A stretch of DNA of 51,907 bases from Pseudanabaena sp. M53BS1SP1A06MG (GTDB lineage Bacteria > Cyanobacteriota > Cyanobacteriia > Pseudanabaenales > Pseudanabaenaceae). The stretch spans positions 1 to 51,907 of the forward strand of contig JADBWH010000004.1 of NCBI GenBank assembly GCA_020404105.1, in the 5' to 3' direction. Both the position numbers and the translations under genes were made by a program. Below, piece by piece: positions 24,358-33,013 of this stretch. Within the stretch, counting starts at the first letter, position 1; every line of letters begins with the position of its first letter. A model generated the notes under the pieces. That model searched no databases and had not been told where the DNA came from. It was given only the letters and a program-made list of their open reading frames with translations.

Positions 24358-27345
24358 ATGTTTAACCTATTTAAGAAACGTCTGCTGCTCCAGCTTGTGG
24401 GTTATTTCTCAATTCTATCGATTGTAACCGTTTTACTCGTAGCTGTTAGTGCTAATGTCAGAAGTCGTGATGCTCTCAGACGCTCAGCCATTGATCGCCT
24501 CGCCGTTGCCACATCACTTAAGGAATCACAGGTCACTCGATGGGTTGACAATCAGCGTCGTGATGTAATTTTGATGACTCAGTTGCCAGATTTCTTAATG
24601 AACTCAGAAGTTACTTTTACCAAAGATCGCGAATCTCCAGAATTTAAAACTGCCATTGAATCACTCAGAAAATTCATGGGAGACGTGTCATCGGTAAAGC
24701 CGAATATTCGACAAATTTCGATTCTTACAAATAATGGGATTACGATTGTCTCTACGGATAAACAAAAAGAAGGAAAATATCAGCCCTTAGGTAATACAAC
24801 CACTTACTTTACTCGAGACCAATCGCGTGTAATCGTTCCAAACTTTTATATTTCCCCAATTTCAGGTAAGGCGGCTATGACCTTTGCTGCGCCTTTATCA
24901 AACAAAGCTAATGATCGCATTGGCGTGTTAGCAGTTGACCTTGATCTCCAAGGGGTTGATGACATCATTCGCCAAAATACAGGTTTAGGAAATAGTGGTG
25001 AAACCTATATTGTCGGTAGATTAGCTGCCAAAAACATTTTGCTTTCGGGAGCAGTTACAGATAATCAGGAAATTGCTAAAGATATTAAAAGTGAAGGAAT
25101 TAATGCGGCTGCCCAAGGTAAAGATGGTGAGGGTCTGTATCGCAACTATAAAAATGTACCTGTACTAGGAAGTTTCGTATGGATTGATAATCTCAATCTC
25201 GCTTTGTTAGCGGAAATATCGCAGTCAGAAGCTTTTGAGCCTGCCGATCGCCTAGCACGAGACATTTTACTAATTGGATTGAGTTCCGTAGGTATTTTGT
25301 TAACGGCAGTATATTTAATTGCCCGTCGGATTTCTCAGCCCATTTTAGCGATCGCCGATGCAGCCAACCAAGTTTCGGGTGGTAATTTGAATGCACAAGC
25401 GCCTGTTTTGACTGAGGATGAAATTGGTATTTTGGCAATCGCGTTTAACCAAATGACATCGCAACTCAAAAATTCGGGGGAACAGCTTGCGGACTATAGC
25501 CATACCCTAGAGCAGAAGGTCGAACAACGCACTAGTGAAATCAAAGCGATTATCGATAATATGGTCGATGGCTTGGTAGTAGTTGATAGTGAGAATCGGA
25601 TCACCCAATTTAATCCTGCGATCGCTGGCATGATTGGAGTAAGTAGTAAAGCGATCGCAAATGCAGAAAACTATCAGGAGATCTTTAAAGCAGAAGAAAT
25701 TTCCACAATTATTAATAGTACTAGGGAAAATCCACGCCAAGTATTTAGTGCTGAGTTTGCCTTGACTGAGCGTCATATAGGAAAAGCGGTAGCAACCTCA
25801 ATTTTTAGAGAAGTTAGCAAATCTTCCAAATATGGAGTGGATTATCTGGGCACGGTCATCCTAATTCGTGATATTACAGCAGAAAAAGAAGTAGATCGCA
25901 TGAAAACAGACTTCATCTCAATCGTATCCCATGAATTACGCACGCCACTTACTTCTGTGCTAGGTTTTGCAAAATTAATTCAGAAAAAACTAGATGAGTC
26001 GATCTTCCCCTTGATTCAAACCGATGATAAAAAAGTCAAGCGAAGTGTGCGTCAAATTTCTGAAAACATCGAAATTATTGTTTCAGAAGGAACTCGACTT
26101 ACCAAGTTAATTAACGAAGTCCTCGATATTGCCAAAATTGAATCAGGGAAGATGCAATGGAACATGAATACCTTATCGATTACGGAAGTAATTGATCGTG
26201 CTTTCTCTGCAACTTCGGCATTATTTGAGCAAAAGGGATTAGTTCCAATCCGCGAAATTGCACCCGATTTACCCAATATCTATGGTGATAAGGATCGCCT
26301 GATTCAAGTGGTGATCAATTTAATCTCTAATGCTGTGAAATTCACAGAAAAAGGGAGTATTACCTGTCGCGTCAAACATAATCACCAGTCGATCACAGTC
26401 AGTGTTGCTGATCAGGGAGTAGGTATTACTGAATCCGATCAACCCAAAGTATTTGAGAAATTTAAGCAGGTTGGCGACACATTGACTGATAAGCCTCAAG
26501 GTACTGGTTTGGGTTTACCAATTTCGCGAGAAATTATTGAATATCATGGTGGTAGAATTTGGGTGGAAAGTGAACTGGGTAAAGGTAGTACCTTATCGTT
26601 TACATTGCCAGTTCAGACAGCGATGGAAGCGGATTATAAAGCTCCAATTACTTCAATAAACTTCGAGGTGCTGATTGAGCAGCTTAAAAAGAGAGTAATG
26701 CTGGATCGGCAATCGGAAGGACAGACTACTGAGGGTGAATCGAAAATAATCTTGGTGGTTGACGATGATGAAAATGTCCGGAGTCTACTGAGACAGGAGC
26801 TAGAAACTGAAGGGTATGTCGTCTATGAGGCAGACAATGGGCAAACGGCTCTCTCTAAGGTGCATGAAGTTCGTCCTGATTTGATTACTCTTGATATCAT
26901 CATGCAGGGGATTAATGGATATGAAGTGGCTTCTATTCTCAAATCCGATCCCGTAACTTTAGATATTCCCATTATTATCGTGTCGGCGTTGGATGATAAT
27001 AATCAAGGCTTCCAATTGGGAATTGATAGTTATGTAACGAAGCCAGTTGATATGGTAATTCTGTTGCGAGAAATGAACTTGTTGTTGACTAACAAATCCG
27101 CTAAGGACAGAAGGATTCTTATCGTTGATGATAACTTTGTCTCAATTAGTCTATTAGTAGAAATGCTACAAAGTCAGGGTTTTGTACCTATCACGATTTC
27201 TCCTCAAGATGATTTACTAGTAAATGTCATAGCATCTCAACCTGATATCATCATTGCTAGTACTAAAATAGCACAGCAGGTGCAGTCTCTGCGTACTGAA
27301 CAGAGTATGAAACACATTCGCTTTTTGTTAATTTCTGAAGGATAA
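24358..27345 (+). CDS. Hybrid sensor histidine kinase (Cache-HAMP-PAS-HisKA-HATPase-REC-REC')
   Basis: 995 residues. TM1 (about 12-32), an extracytoplasmic dCache region (about 35-300, with ISILTNNGITIVSTD), TM2 (about 303-325), HAMP (RRISQPILAIADAANQ), a coiled coil, PAS (about 393-505), HisKA with phospho-accepting His525 (SHELRTPLTSVLGFAKL), and HATPase boxes NLISNAVKFTEKG, DQGVGI and GTGLGLPIS. A receiver follows with Asp846 (TLDIIMQGINGYEV) and Lys in SYVTKPVD. A last, short receiver (RILIVDDNFVSISLL) has Ser in place of the phospho-acceptor (PDIIIAST) and stops early. It is tightly linked to the upstream binding lipoprotein and to the 1-base-spaced downstream gene. Confidence 0.94.
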   Translation: MFNLFKKRLLLQLVGYFSILSIVTVLLVAVSANVRSRDALRRSAIDRLAVATSLKESQVTRWVDNQRRDVILMTQLPDFLMNSEVTFTKDRESPEFKTAIESLRKFMGDVSSVKPNIRQISILTNNGITIVSTDKQKEGKYQPLGNTTTYFTRDQSRVIVPNFYISPISGKAAMTFAAPLSNKANDRIGVLAVDLDLQGVDDIIRQNTGLGNSGETYIVGRLAAKNILLSGAVTDNQEIAKDIKSEGINAAAQGKDGEGLYRNYKNVPVLGSFVWIDNLNLALLAEISQSEAFEPADRLARDILLIGLSSVGILLTAVYLIARRISQPILAIADAANQVSGGNLNAQAPVLTEDEIGILAIAFNQMTSQLKNSGEQLADYSHTLEQKVEQRTSEIKAIIDNMVDGLVVVDSENRITQFNPAIAGMIGVSSKAIANAENYQEIFKAEEISTIINSTRENPRQVFSAEFALTERHIGKAVATSIFREVSKSSKYGVDYLGTVILIRDITAEKEVDRMKTDFISIVSHELRTPLTSVLGFAKLIQKKLDESIFPLIQTDDKKVKRSVRQISENIEIIVSEGTRLTKLINEVLDIAKIESGKMQWNMNTLSITEVIDRAFSATSALFEQKGLVPIREIAPDLPNIYGDKDRLIQVVINLISNAVKFTEKGSITCRVKHNHQSITVSVADQGVGITESDQPKVFEKFKQVGDTLTDKPQGTGLGLPISREIIEYHGGRIWVESELGKGSTLSFTLPVQTAMEADYKAPITSINFEVLIEQLKKRVMLDRQSEGQTTEGESKIILVVDDDENVRSLLRQELETEGYVVYEADNGQTALSKVHEVRPDLITLDIIMQGINGYEVASILKSDPVTLDIPIIIVSALDDNNQGFQLGIDSYVTKPVDMVILLREMNLLLTNKSAKDRRILIVDDNFVSISLLVEMLQSQGFVPITISPQDDLLVNVIASQPDIIIASTKIAQQVQSLRTEQSMKHIRFLLISEG

Positions 27346-27346
27346 T

Positions 27347-27865
27347 ATGCTCATAAATTGGGTGAATCAGCGCCAGAATTTGTTCCGCATGGCAATAGCG
27401 ATCGCTCTATTTGTCTTTATGCCCATGCGTGGCTCTAGCCCAGTAAATGCGGAGACCTATATCAATAATCGCGTTTGCCCTGCTGATTTCCCTAATTTGA
27501 GTAAATCCTTGGCTAAGGACTTGCCAGATTATCTTAATCGTACCTACATTCGGCTCAGACTGAAACGGGAAGTAATGACAATTAGTCAGCCAGATCTTGA
27601 GCCTTTGCCCCTTGCGCCTGATCAACCACGTGATCGCTTACCGCAGCAGATTTTTTTCTCGATACTAGAAAGGCAAACGGGCAAAGTTGAAACTTCACAA
27701 CGCGCTTATTGGTTATTTGTCGTGCCAACTTCTCATGGATGGCGTTTAGCAATGGCATTTATGCGAATTGGACAAGCTCCGCCTGTGGATGTGAGTGATG
27801 CTGCGATCGCTGATGCCACGAATAAATGGTTGCGCGACTATTGTGATCCAAGGTATCAGCGTTAA
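27347..27865 (+). CDS. Small secreted protein of unknown function
   Basis: 172 residues with a signal peptide (MAIAIALFVFMPMRGSSPVNA). The mature part has CPADFPNLSKSLAKDLPDYL, a Pro-rich middle and a conserved-looking WLRDYCDPRYQR tail, with two Cys that could pair. It begins one base after the kinase stop codon, so it is translationally linked to the sensor operon and may be a periplasmic accessory of it. I do not recognise a family. Confidence 0.75.
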   Translation: MLINWVNQRQNLFRMAIAIALFVFMPMRGSSPVNAETYINNRVCPADFPNLSKSLAKDLPDYLNRTYIRLRLKREVMTISQPDLEPLPLAPDQPRDRLPQQIFFSILERQTGKVETSQRAYWLFVVPTSHGWRLAMAFMRIGQAPPVDVSDAAIADATNKWLRDYCDPRYQR

Positions 27866-27872
27866 GACTATA

Positions 27873-27917
27873 CTAATTTGTTGATGGTGCAGCGAAGCTG
27901 CACCATCAACAAATTAG
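27873..27917 (+). terminator. Perfect hairpin ending the sensor operon
   Basis: CTAATTTGTTGATGGTGCAG and its complement around a GAAG-type loop, a few bases after the stop. A terminator role is plausible; it abuts a family A element. Confidence 0.6.
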
Positions 27918-27919
27918 TA

Positions 27920-28020
27920 AGTAGTTAGACATAAGTAAACTAAAAACCGATAGTTTTGTTCCGCCCGCGTAGCGGGCGGAACAAAACTATCGGTTTGGGT
28001 TTTAATTAAGTTGAGCTACT
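27920..28020. repeat. Family A element, copy 4
   Basis: TA-bounded (27918-27919, 28021-28022). The stem GATAGTTTTGTTCCGCCC pairs with GGGCGGAACAAAACTATC, with a TA/TA change paired on both arms. It ends only about 20 bp before the CruP-like start codon, so it occupies the promoter region. Confidence 0.92.
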
Positions 28021-28040
28021 TATAGCAAAGCTTTACTAAT

Positions 28041-29624
28041 ATGTCTTTATTTGAAACTGTGCGATCACAAATGCCTGTAGAAATTCCATCGCAATTAGAG
28101 CGTATGGATAACCTTTGGTTTAAATATCGGCAGTTTGATCAACCAATTCCCCAAGCAGTTGATAATTCCCAAGAACAACTACAAGATCTAAACTTTGATG
28201 TCATAGTTTGTGGGGGAACCTTGGGGATATTTATTGCCTCAGCATTACAGCGACGGGGCTGGAGTGTGGTAGTCATTGAGCAGGGTATATTGCGAGGTAG
28301 GGTACAGGAATGGAATATTTCTCGTAAGGAGCTAAATGCTTTTCTGGAATTAGATTTGCTGACAGAAGCGGAACTAGAACAGGCGATCGCCACAGTCTAT
28401 AATCCTGCTAGAGTTGGATTTCAAGGGGGGAAAGATTTATGGGTACGGGATATCCTTAATATTGGAATTGACCCCGTTTATTTGTTAGCAGTTCTCAAAC
28501 AAAAATTTCTTGATGCTGGCGGTAAGTTATTTGAGCAAACTGCATTTCAAAGAGCAAATACGCATCCTAACGGTGTATCCGTAGAAATCATTCCTAAACT
28601 GGAGAATGCTATTATAGAGAGAATTACAGGGCGGTTATTGCTGGATGTAATGGGGCATTTCTCGCCAATTGCGAAGCAAGCGCGATCGCTAATACAAGGC
28701 AATATCAAACCTGATGGTGTCTGTATGGTTGTAGGCAGTTGTGCTAAGGGAATACCTGAAAAACCCTATGGTGACTTGATTTATAGCTTTACACCCATTC
28801 AAAATCAATGTCAGTATTTTTGGGAAGCTTTTCCTGCAAAGGATGGTAGGACTACCTATATGTTTACCTATGTTGATGCTGACCCACAGCGACCTAGTTT
28901 CGCTCAACTAATGGAAGACTATCTATTTTGGCTGCCCAAATATCAAGAAATCGAACTTCAGCAACTGCAATTTGAGCGTGTTCTCTTTGGATTTTTCCCT
29001 TCCTATCAAAATAATCCTTTGCAAACCCCTTGGGATCGAATTTTACAAGTGGGTGACAGTTCAGGAATGCAGTCACCACTTAGTTTTGGCGGATTTGGCT
29101 CTATGGTGCGTCATCTGTCACGCTTAACCGATGGGCTTAATGCAGCATTACATGGCGATTGGCTATCGCAAGCGGATTTACGATCGCTACAACCCTATCA
29201 ACCAAATCTCTCAGTTACTTGGCTATTCCAAAAATCCATGAGTGTTGCTGTTAATCAAAAAATTGAACGTGATCGCATTAATTATTTGCTAGGAGTCACG
29301 TTTACGTCGATGGAGAAATTAGGCGATCGGGTACTCTATCCATTTTTGCAAGATGTTGTGCAGTTTGTGCCATTAGCTCAGACTATGCTTGCGATGTCTA
29401 TCGCTGATCCAGTATTAGTCCTTAAAATCATGCAGCAGGTTGGTGTTGTCACTTTAATAGATTGGCTGAAACATTATCTCAGTTTGGGAACCTATAGTTT
29501 TTTGAATCAAGTCAGTCAACAAGCTGAGACTGTAATCGCTAATCTTTTACCCGAACAGCAATATCGACTACAACGCCAAATCGATGCTTGGAAATATGGC
29601 TCTGGTGGAGACTATCAGCCCTAA
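28041..29624 (+). CDS. cruP: FAD-dependent lycopene-cyclase-like protein (CruP family)
   Basis: 527 residues. A conserved N-terminal segment is followed by the dinucleotide-binding motif DVIVCGGTLGIFIASALQRR (about 54-73) and VVVIEQG, then QEWNISRKELNAFL, characteristic of the CruA/CruP branch. A second FAD segment reads LQVGDSSGMQSPLSFGGFG, also typical. CruP is a cyclase paralogue present in cyanobacteria and plants. It is reported to have little or no cyclase activity and to protect against reactive oxygen. Assignment to CruP rather than CruA rests on pattern memory. The gene stands alone. Confidence 0.75.
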   Translation: MSLFETVRSQMPVEIPSQLERMDNLWFKYRQFDQPIPQAVDNSQEQLQDLNFDVIVCGGTLGIFIASALQRRGWSVVVIEQGILRGRVQEWNISRKELNAFLELDLLTEAELEQAIATVYNPARVGFQGGKDLWVRDILNIGIDPVYLLAVLKQKFLDAGGKLFEQTAFQRANTHPNGVSVEIIPKLENAIIERITGRLLLDVMGHFSPIAKQARSLIQGNIKPDGVCMVVGSCAKGIPEKPYGDLIYSFTPIQNQCQYFWEAFPAKDGRTTYMFTYVDADPQRPSFAQLMEDYLFWLPKYQEIELQQLQFERVLFGFFPSYQNNPLQTPWDRILQVGDSSGMQSPLSFGGFGSMVRHLSRLTDGLNAALHGDWLSQADLRSLQPYQPNLSVTWLFQKSMSVAVNQKIERDRINYLLGVTFTSMEKLGDRVLYPFLQDVVQFVPLAQTMLAMSIADPVLVLKIMQQVGVVTLIDWLKHYLSLGTYSFLNQVSQQAETVIANLLPEQQYRLQRQIDAWKYGSGGDYQP

Positions 29625-29659
29625 GTGTTTAGAATGAATTTGTCATTCTGAATGAAGGG

Positions 29660-29941
29660 TTATTCTTCGCTGCCATTACCCATCAATAGTCGCATTGCCA
29701 TAATCGCAAATAAACCTGCGGCGATCGCCTTCAGTAACTTGGTTGGCAAAAATACAGAGATACTATCTCCGAGAAATACACCGACGGCACTGGCGATTAA
29801 TAATGCGGCTGCAGAACCAATAAATACATATTTAGGTGCTGCCGAGCTGCCGCTTAAGCTCATAGTTGCTAATTGGCTTTTGTCGCCTAATTCGGACAAG
29901 AAAATCGTACTGAAACTCAGAAATAATAATTGCCAGTCCAT
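29660..29941 (-). CDS. GDT1/TMEM165-type half-transporter (UPF0016), first half-unit
   Basis: 93 residues and three hydrophobic helices, one UPF0016 repeat with the cation-binding signature SELGDKSQLA (residues 16-25). UPF0016 proteins (Mnx in Synechocystis, PAM71 in plants) export or move Mn2+/Ca2+ and normally contain two such repeats in one chain. Here the second repeat is a separate gene 150 bp upstream on the same strand, so the two probably form a heterodimer in the plasma or thylakoid membrane. Confidence 0.9.
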   Translation of the reverse strand: MDWQLLFLSFSTIFLSELGDKSQLATMSLSGSSAAPKYVFIGSAAALLIASAVGVFLGDSISVFLPTKLLKAIAAGLFAIMAMRLLMGNGSEE

Positions 29942-29970
29942 ATCTTTGAAATAATCACTAGAGAATTTGG

Positions 29971-30043
29971 TAGTGCTGCAAAGTAATTTTTTTAGTAATT
30001 GTGTTGCGGGCGGTTAGCGCCCGCAACACAATTACATCGCATG
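29971..30043. repeat. Family G element, copy 2 (between the GDT1 half-genes)
   Basis: Tail TAGTGCTGCAAAGTAATTTT followed by hairpin GTAATTGTGTTGCGGGC / GCCCGCAACACAATTAC. It is the inverse orientation of the copy between acpP and fabF. Confidence 0.85.
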
Positions 30044-30089
30044 ACTACTGAGAATTTTTGATGCTTGCGGAGAAATAGGGTTGCATTAG

Positions 30090-30455
30090 CTAAAGGATGG
30101 CATCCCACAATAAACTGATGGAGAGAAATAGAAAACTTAAACCTGCGAGGGTATTCAACAAATTGGGAGAAAAGGTTTTGGCGAGCCATTTGCCAGCAAG
30201 TACGCCTAAGAGACTAGTCGAGACCAAAGCGATCGCTGCTCCTGCAAAAACAATCCAAGGTTGATGCGATTGGGCGGCAATCATTAAGGTGGTTAGCTGC
30301 GTTTTGTCACCAATTTCTGCTAAAAAAACTGTGATAAAGGTAGTAATCACAATTTGCCAATGCTCTACTTTGATCTGGGATTGGGGTTGTGATACTGATT
30401 GTAATTGGCTTTCAGCTAGAGTTTCAAGTCTAGGTTCAGATTTTAGTGACATCAT
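30090..30455 (-). CDS. GDT1/TMEM165-type half-transporter (UPF0016), second half-unit
   Basis: 121 residues: a 30-residue hydrophilic Gln/Ser-rich N-terminus, then three helices with the signature AEIGDKTQLTTL. It pairs with the neighbouring 93-residue half-unit to rebuild a complete two-repeat exchanger. It lies upstream of its partner in the direction of transcription, with a family G element between them. Confidence 0.9.
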   Translation of the reverse strand: MMSLKSEPRLETLAESQLQSVSQPQSQIKVEHWQIVITTFITVFLAEIGDKTQLTTLMIAAQSHQPWIVFAGAAIALVSTSLLGVLAGKWLAKTFSPNLLNTLAGLSFLFLSISLLWDAIL

Positions 30456-30515
30456 TTATTGATTGCTTATTAAGCAATGTTACAGCTTTTCATAATCGTT
30501 TCATAGTTTATACTA

Positions 30516-30602
30516 TAGCAGCCCTAAATCATTTGTAGTTTTTTGGTTTTGTGGAAGCCACCCCTTCGGGGTGGCTTCCACAAAACCATTTAGGATTGCT
30601 AT
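30516..30602. repeat. Family E element, copy 2
   Basis: TA-bounded, TAGCAGCCCTAAATC ... TTTAGGATTGCTA, with stem GTGGAAGCCACCCC closed by TTCG. The arms match the copy at 22737 but the stem sequence is unrelated. Confidence 0.88.
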
Positions 30603-30624
30603 ATAACGCTAGTTTTAGCCAGAT

Positions 30625-30651
30625 AAAAAGGGGCTGAAGCCCCTTTTTATT
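30625..30651 (-). terminator. Terminator of the methyltransferase/thioesterase pair
   Basis: AAAAAGGGGCT / AGCCCCTTTTT stem with T tract, ten bases beyond the leftward stop at 30661. Confidence 0.88.
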
Positions 30652-30660
30652 AAAATTGAT

Positions 30661-31290
30661 CTAAAACACTTTGCGAGATTGCAAAACTTGCAAACTGCCC
30701 CCAGCATAGAGTTGACAAGATTCAACCGTTAGCCCAAATGTATTTAAAAGCTGATGCAGATCGGTTTTGAGCAATTGCCATGCGGTTTCGGTTTCAAATA
30801 GCCATAAAAAAGTGGCGATCGGTAGCCAATACAAAGGATTTGTGGGGCGATGAAAGTCAATGATGATGAATTGTCCCTCAGGAGTGAGAATTCGTTGCAC
30901 TTCTTGGATAATTTCCTGTAACTGTTCCGATTGCATTTCATGCATCGCTGTACTCGTAATCACCAGATCGAAACTGCGATCGCTAAAGGGCATTTTCTCA
31001 GCGAAAGCCTCGACATATTCTGCTTGGGGTACATTTTGCTTAGCGCGTTTAATGGCGATCGGCGAGGCATCTAAACCAGTGACATGCTGAAAATGTTTGA
31101 CCAATTCCCGCGTGGCTTGTCCTGCCCCACAGCAAAGATCGAGAACTTTTGCTTCAGGATTAACCTGTAAATCTTTGAGGAAAAGCTTCCGAAATCGAGA
31201 CTCACCTCCAACGCTCAGGGATGCCATTGCTGACACAGTGTCATAAAACCATTGATAGCGATAACTCCAGTCACGTAAAATCGTTGTCAT
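30661..31290 (-). CDS. Class I SAM-dependent methyltransferase
   Basis: About 209 residues. The SAM site VLDLCCGAGQATREL sits near residue 50, with FDLVITSTAMHEM at motif post-II and GQFIIIDFH at motif III, resembling UbiE/MenG-like methyltransferases. I start it at the ATG 31290, which overlaps the upstream stop as ATGA (translational coupling), rather than the ATG at 31308. Because it is coupled to a DHNA-CoA thioesterase, a role in phylloquinone/menaquinone ring methylation is attractive but unproven. Confidence 0.82.
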   Translation of the reverse strand: MTTILRDWSYRYQWFYDTVSAMASLSVGGESRFRKLFLKDLQVNPEAKVLDLCCGAGQATRELVKHFQHVTGLDASPIAIKRAKQNVPQAEYVEAFAEKMPFSDRSFDLVITSTAMHEMQSEQLQEIIQEVQRILTPEGQFIIIDFHRPTNPLYWLPIATFLWLFETETAWQLLKTDLHQLLNTFGLTVESCQLYAGGSLQVLQSRKVF

Positions 31291-31724
31291 TGCGTCATTT
31301 TCATCCATTGCAAAAGTTCTTTAGAAAGGCTACACCTTTTTCTAGTGCTGGTGTCAATACATGTATGTTTAGTGAGAGCTTCAGCGATTGCATTTTGACG
31401 ATCCTCTGCACAACTCAAATAAAGCTGATATGTAATTTGAAAGGATTCCGTACTTAGCTGAGTAGCAGTCAAAGAGATTGCGATGCGATCGCCGCAAAAC
31501 ATGGGTTTAAAAAAATCAATGCTGGCATGAGTAATTGGTACAGCAATCACATCTCCACGAAAAAAAGATTGCAAGCTTATCCCTGAAGAAGCTAGTGATG
31601 CTTCATAGGCTTCATGACAAAGGGCTAATCCATTGGCAAAGTAAACTACTCCCGCCGCATCGGTATCACGAAAATTAATTGTGCGATTATAAATAAATGC
31701 TTGATTCATCGTTTTTCCAATCAA
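31287..31724 (-). CDS. menI: 1,4-dihydroxy-2-naphthoyl-CoA hydrolase-like hotdog thioesterase
   Basis: 145 residues, 4-hydroxybenzoyl-CoA thioesterase-type hotdog fold. The signature FRDTDAAGVVYFANGLALCH holds the catalytic Asp, as in the cyanobacterial DHNA-CoA thioesterase that frees 1,4-dihydroxy-2-naphthoate for phylloquinone synthesis. The start is a TTG at 31724 with AAGGAG five bases upstream; an ATG at 31709 is the alternative. It overlaps the downstream methyltransferase by four bases. Other acyl-CoA thioesterase activity is possible. Confidence 0.75.
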   Translation of the reverse strand: MIGKTMNQAFIYNRTINFRDTDAAGVVYFANGLALCHEAYEASLASSGISLQSFFRGDVIAVPITHASIDFFKPMFCGDRIAISLTATQLSTESFQITYQLYLSCAEDRQNAIAEALTKHTCIDTSTRKRCSLSKELLQWMKMTQ

Positions 31725-31747
31725 AGAAACTCCTTAGGGATTTGCTA

Positions 31748-31847
31748 AGTAGCTCAACTTAATTAAAACCCAAACCAGAGTTTTATTCCGCCCACTACGC
31801 GGGCGGAATAAAACTCTCGGTTTTTAGTTTACTTATGTCTAGCTACT
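31748..31847. repeat. Family A element, copy 5
   Basis: TA-bounded. The stem has GTTTTATTCC / GGAATAAAAC, a G-C to A-T paired change relative to other copies. A short palindrome-rich segment with GGCTTCGGCTCCGCTCAGCC (31869-31888) and a partner GCTGAGCGAAGTCGAAGC follows. Confidence 0.9.
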
Positions 31848-31978
31848 TATTAATTTAAAAGCCCTATGGCTTCGGCTCCGCTCAGCCAACGTTAGCTGAG
31901 CGAAGTCGAAGCTACTAGATAACTTTGTGGGACATTTTTATCCGCAAGAGACTTATGCTTCTAAGGAGTTTCTTTTGA

Positions 31979-33013
31979 TTATGCTCTACCCATTACTTGA
32001 GCCATGCGATTAACCTGAAACATTAACTTATCGAAAGCATCAAAAGTTAAGGACTGAGGACCATCGGAGAGAGCCTTTTTGGGATTGGGATGCACTTCGA
32101 TCATCAGCGAATCTACACCCGCAGCGATCGCGGCAAGACTCATGGATGGCACATAATCCGACCAACCAGTACCATGGCTAGGATCGATCATGATTGGTAA
32201 ATGGGTTAACTTACGTAATACAGGAATTGCTGCTAAATCTAGAGTATTGCGAGTATATTCGCGATCAAAAGTTCTAATTCCACGTTCGCAGAGAATTACA
32301 TTAGGGTTCCCTTCCGCAAGAATATATTCTGCTGCCATCAGCCAATCGTCAATTGTTGCTGCTAAGCCACGTTTGAGCAAAATCGGTTTGTTCTGTTTAC
32401 CCACTTGCTTGAGTAATGAGAAATTCTGCATATTTCTTGCACCAATTTGCAGCACATCTGCAACTTCAGCAATCTTCTCAATATCAGCAGTATCCATTAC
32501 TTCCGTAATAATCCCTAGACCACTAGCTTCTCTTGCTGCTGCTAATAGGGATAGAGCGCTCTCACCATGTCCCTGAAAAGCATAAGGGGAAGTACGTGGC
32601 TTATAGGCTCCACCTCTTAGAAACTGAGCCCCCGATGACTTGACGCGCATTGCTGTTTCAACGATCATTTCTTCATTCTCAACAGAGCAGGGACCAGCAA
32701 CAACGGTTAAGGGATAATGCTCACCGATCGCTACATCACCATTTGGTGTCGGTACAATCACGACACTGGCTTCATGATGACGATATTCACGACTAGCGCG
32801 TTTAAACGGACGTTCTACTCGTAACACAGACTCTATCCAAGGACTTAATTCTTCAATGCGATTGCGATCGAGGTCGGCGGTTTCACCGACTAAACCTAAA
32901 ACAACTTTATGCTTGCCAACAATTTTTTCAGGTGACAACCCCCAACTAGATAGTTCATCGCAGATCCGCGCAACTTCCTCTGCGGGTGTCCCAATCTTGG
33001 TTACGACGATCAC
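31979..33013 (-). CDS. aroF: 3-deoxy-7-phosphoheptulonate synthase (DAHP synthase)
   Basis: First enzyme of the shikimate pathway, condensing PEP with erythrose 4-phosphate. The 344 residues have the N-terminal ferredoxin-like regulatory domain (about 1-70) of the AroA I-beta class, then the barrel with VAGPCSVENEEM, RGGAYKPRTSPYAFQG, LLKRGLAATIDDWL and IDPSHGTG. The Cys in AGPCS and the His in DPSHG are metal ligands. The start is a GTG at 33013 preceded by AAAGGAG at good spacing. It is transcribed alone. Confidence 0.96.
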   Translation of the reverse strand: MIVVTKIGTPAEEVARICDELSSWGLSPEKIVGKHKVVLGLVGETADLDRNRIEELSPWIESVLRVERPFKRASREYRHHEASVVIVPTPNGDVAIGEHYPLTVVAGPCSVENEEMIVETAMRVKSSGAQFLRGGAYKPRTSPYAFQGHGESALSLLAAAREASGLGIITEVMDTADIEKIAEVADVLQIGARNMQNFSLLKQVGKQNKPILLKRGLAATIDDWLMAAEYILAEGNPNVILCERGIRTFDREYTRNTLDLAAIPVLRKLTHLPIMIDPSHGTGWSDYVPSMSLAAIAAGVDSLMIEVHPNPKKALSDGPQSLTFDAFDKLMFQVNRMAQVMGRA

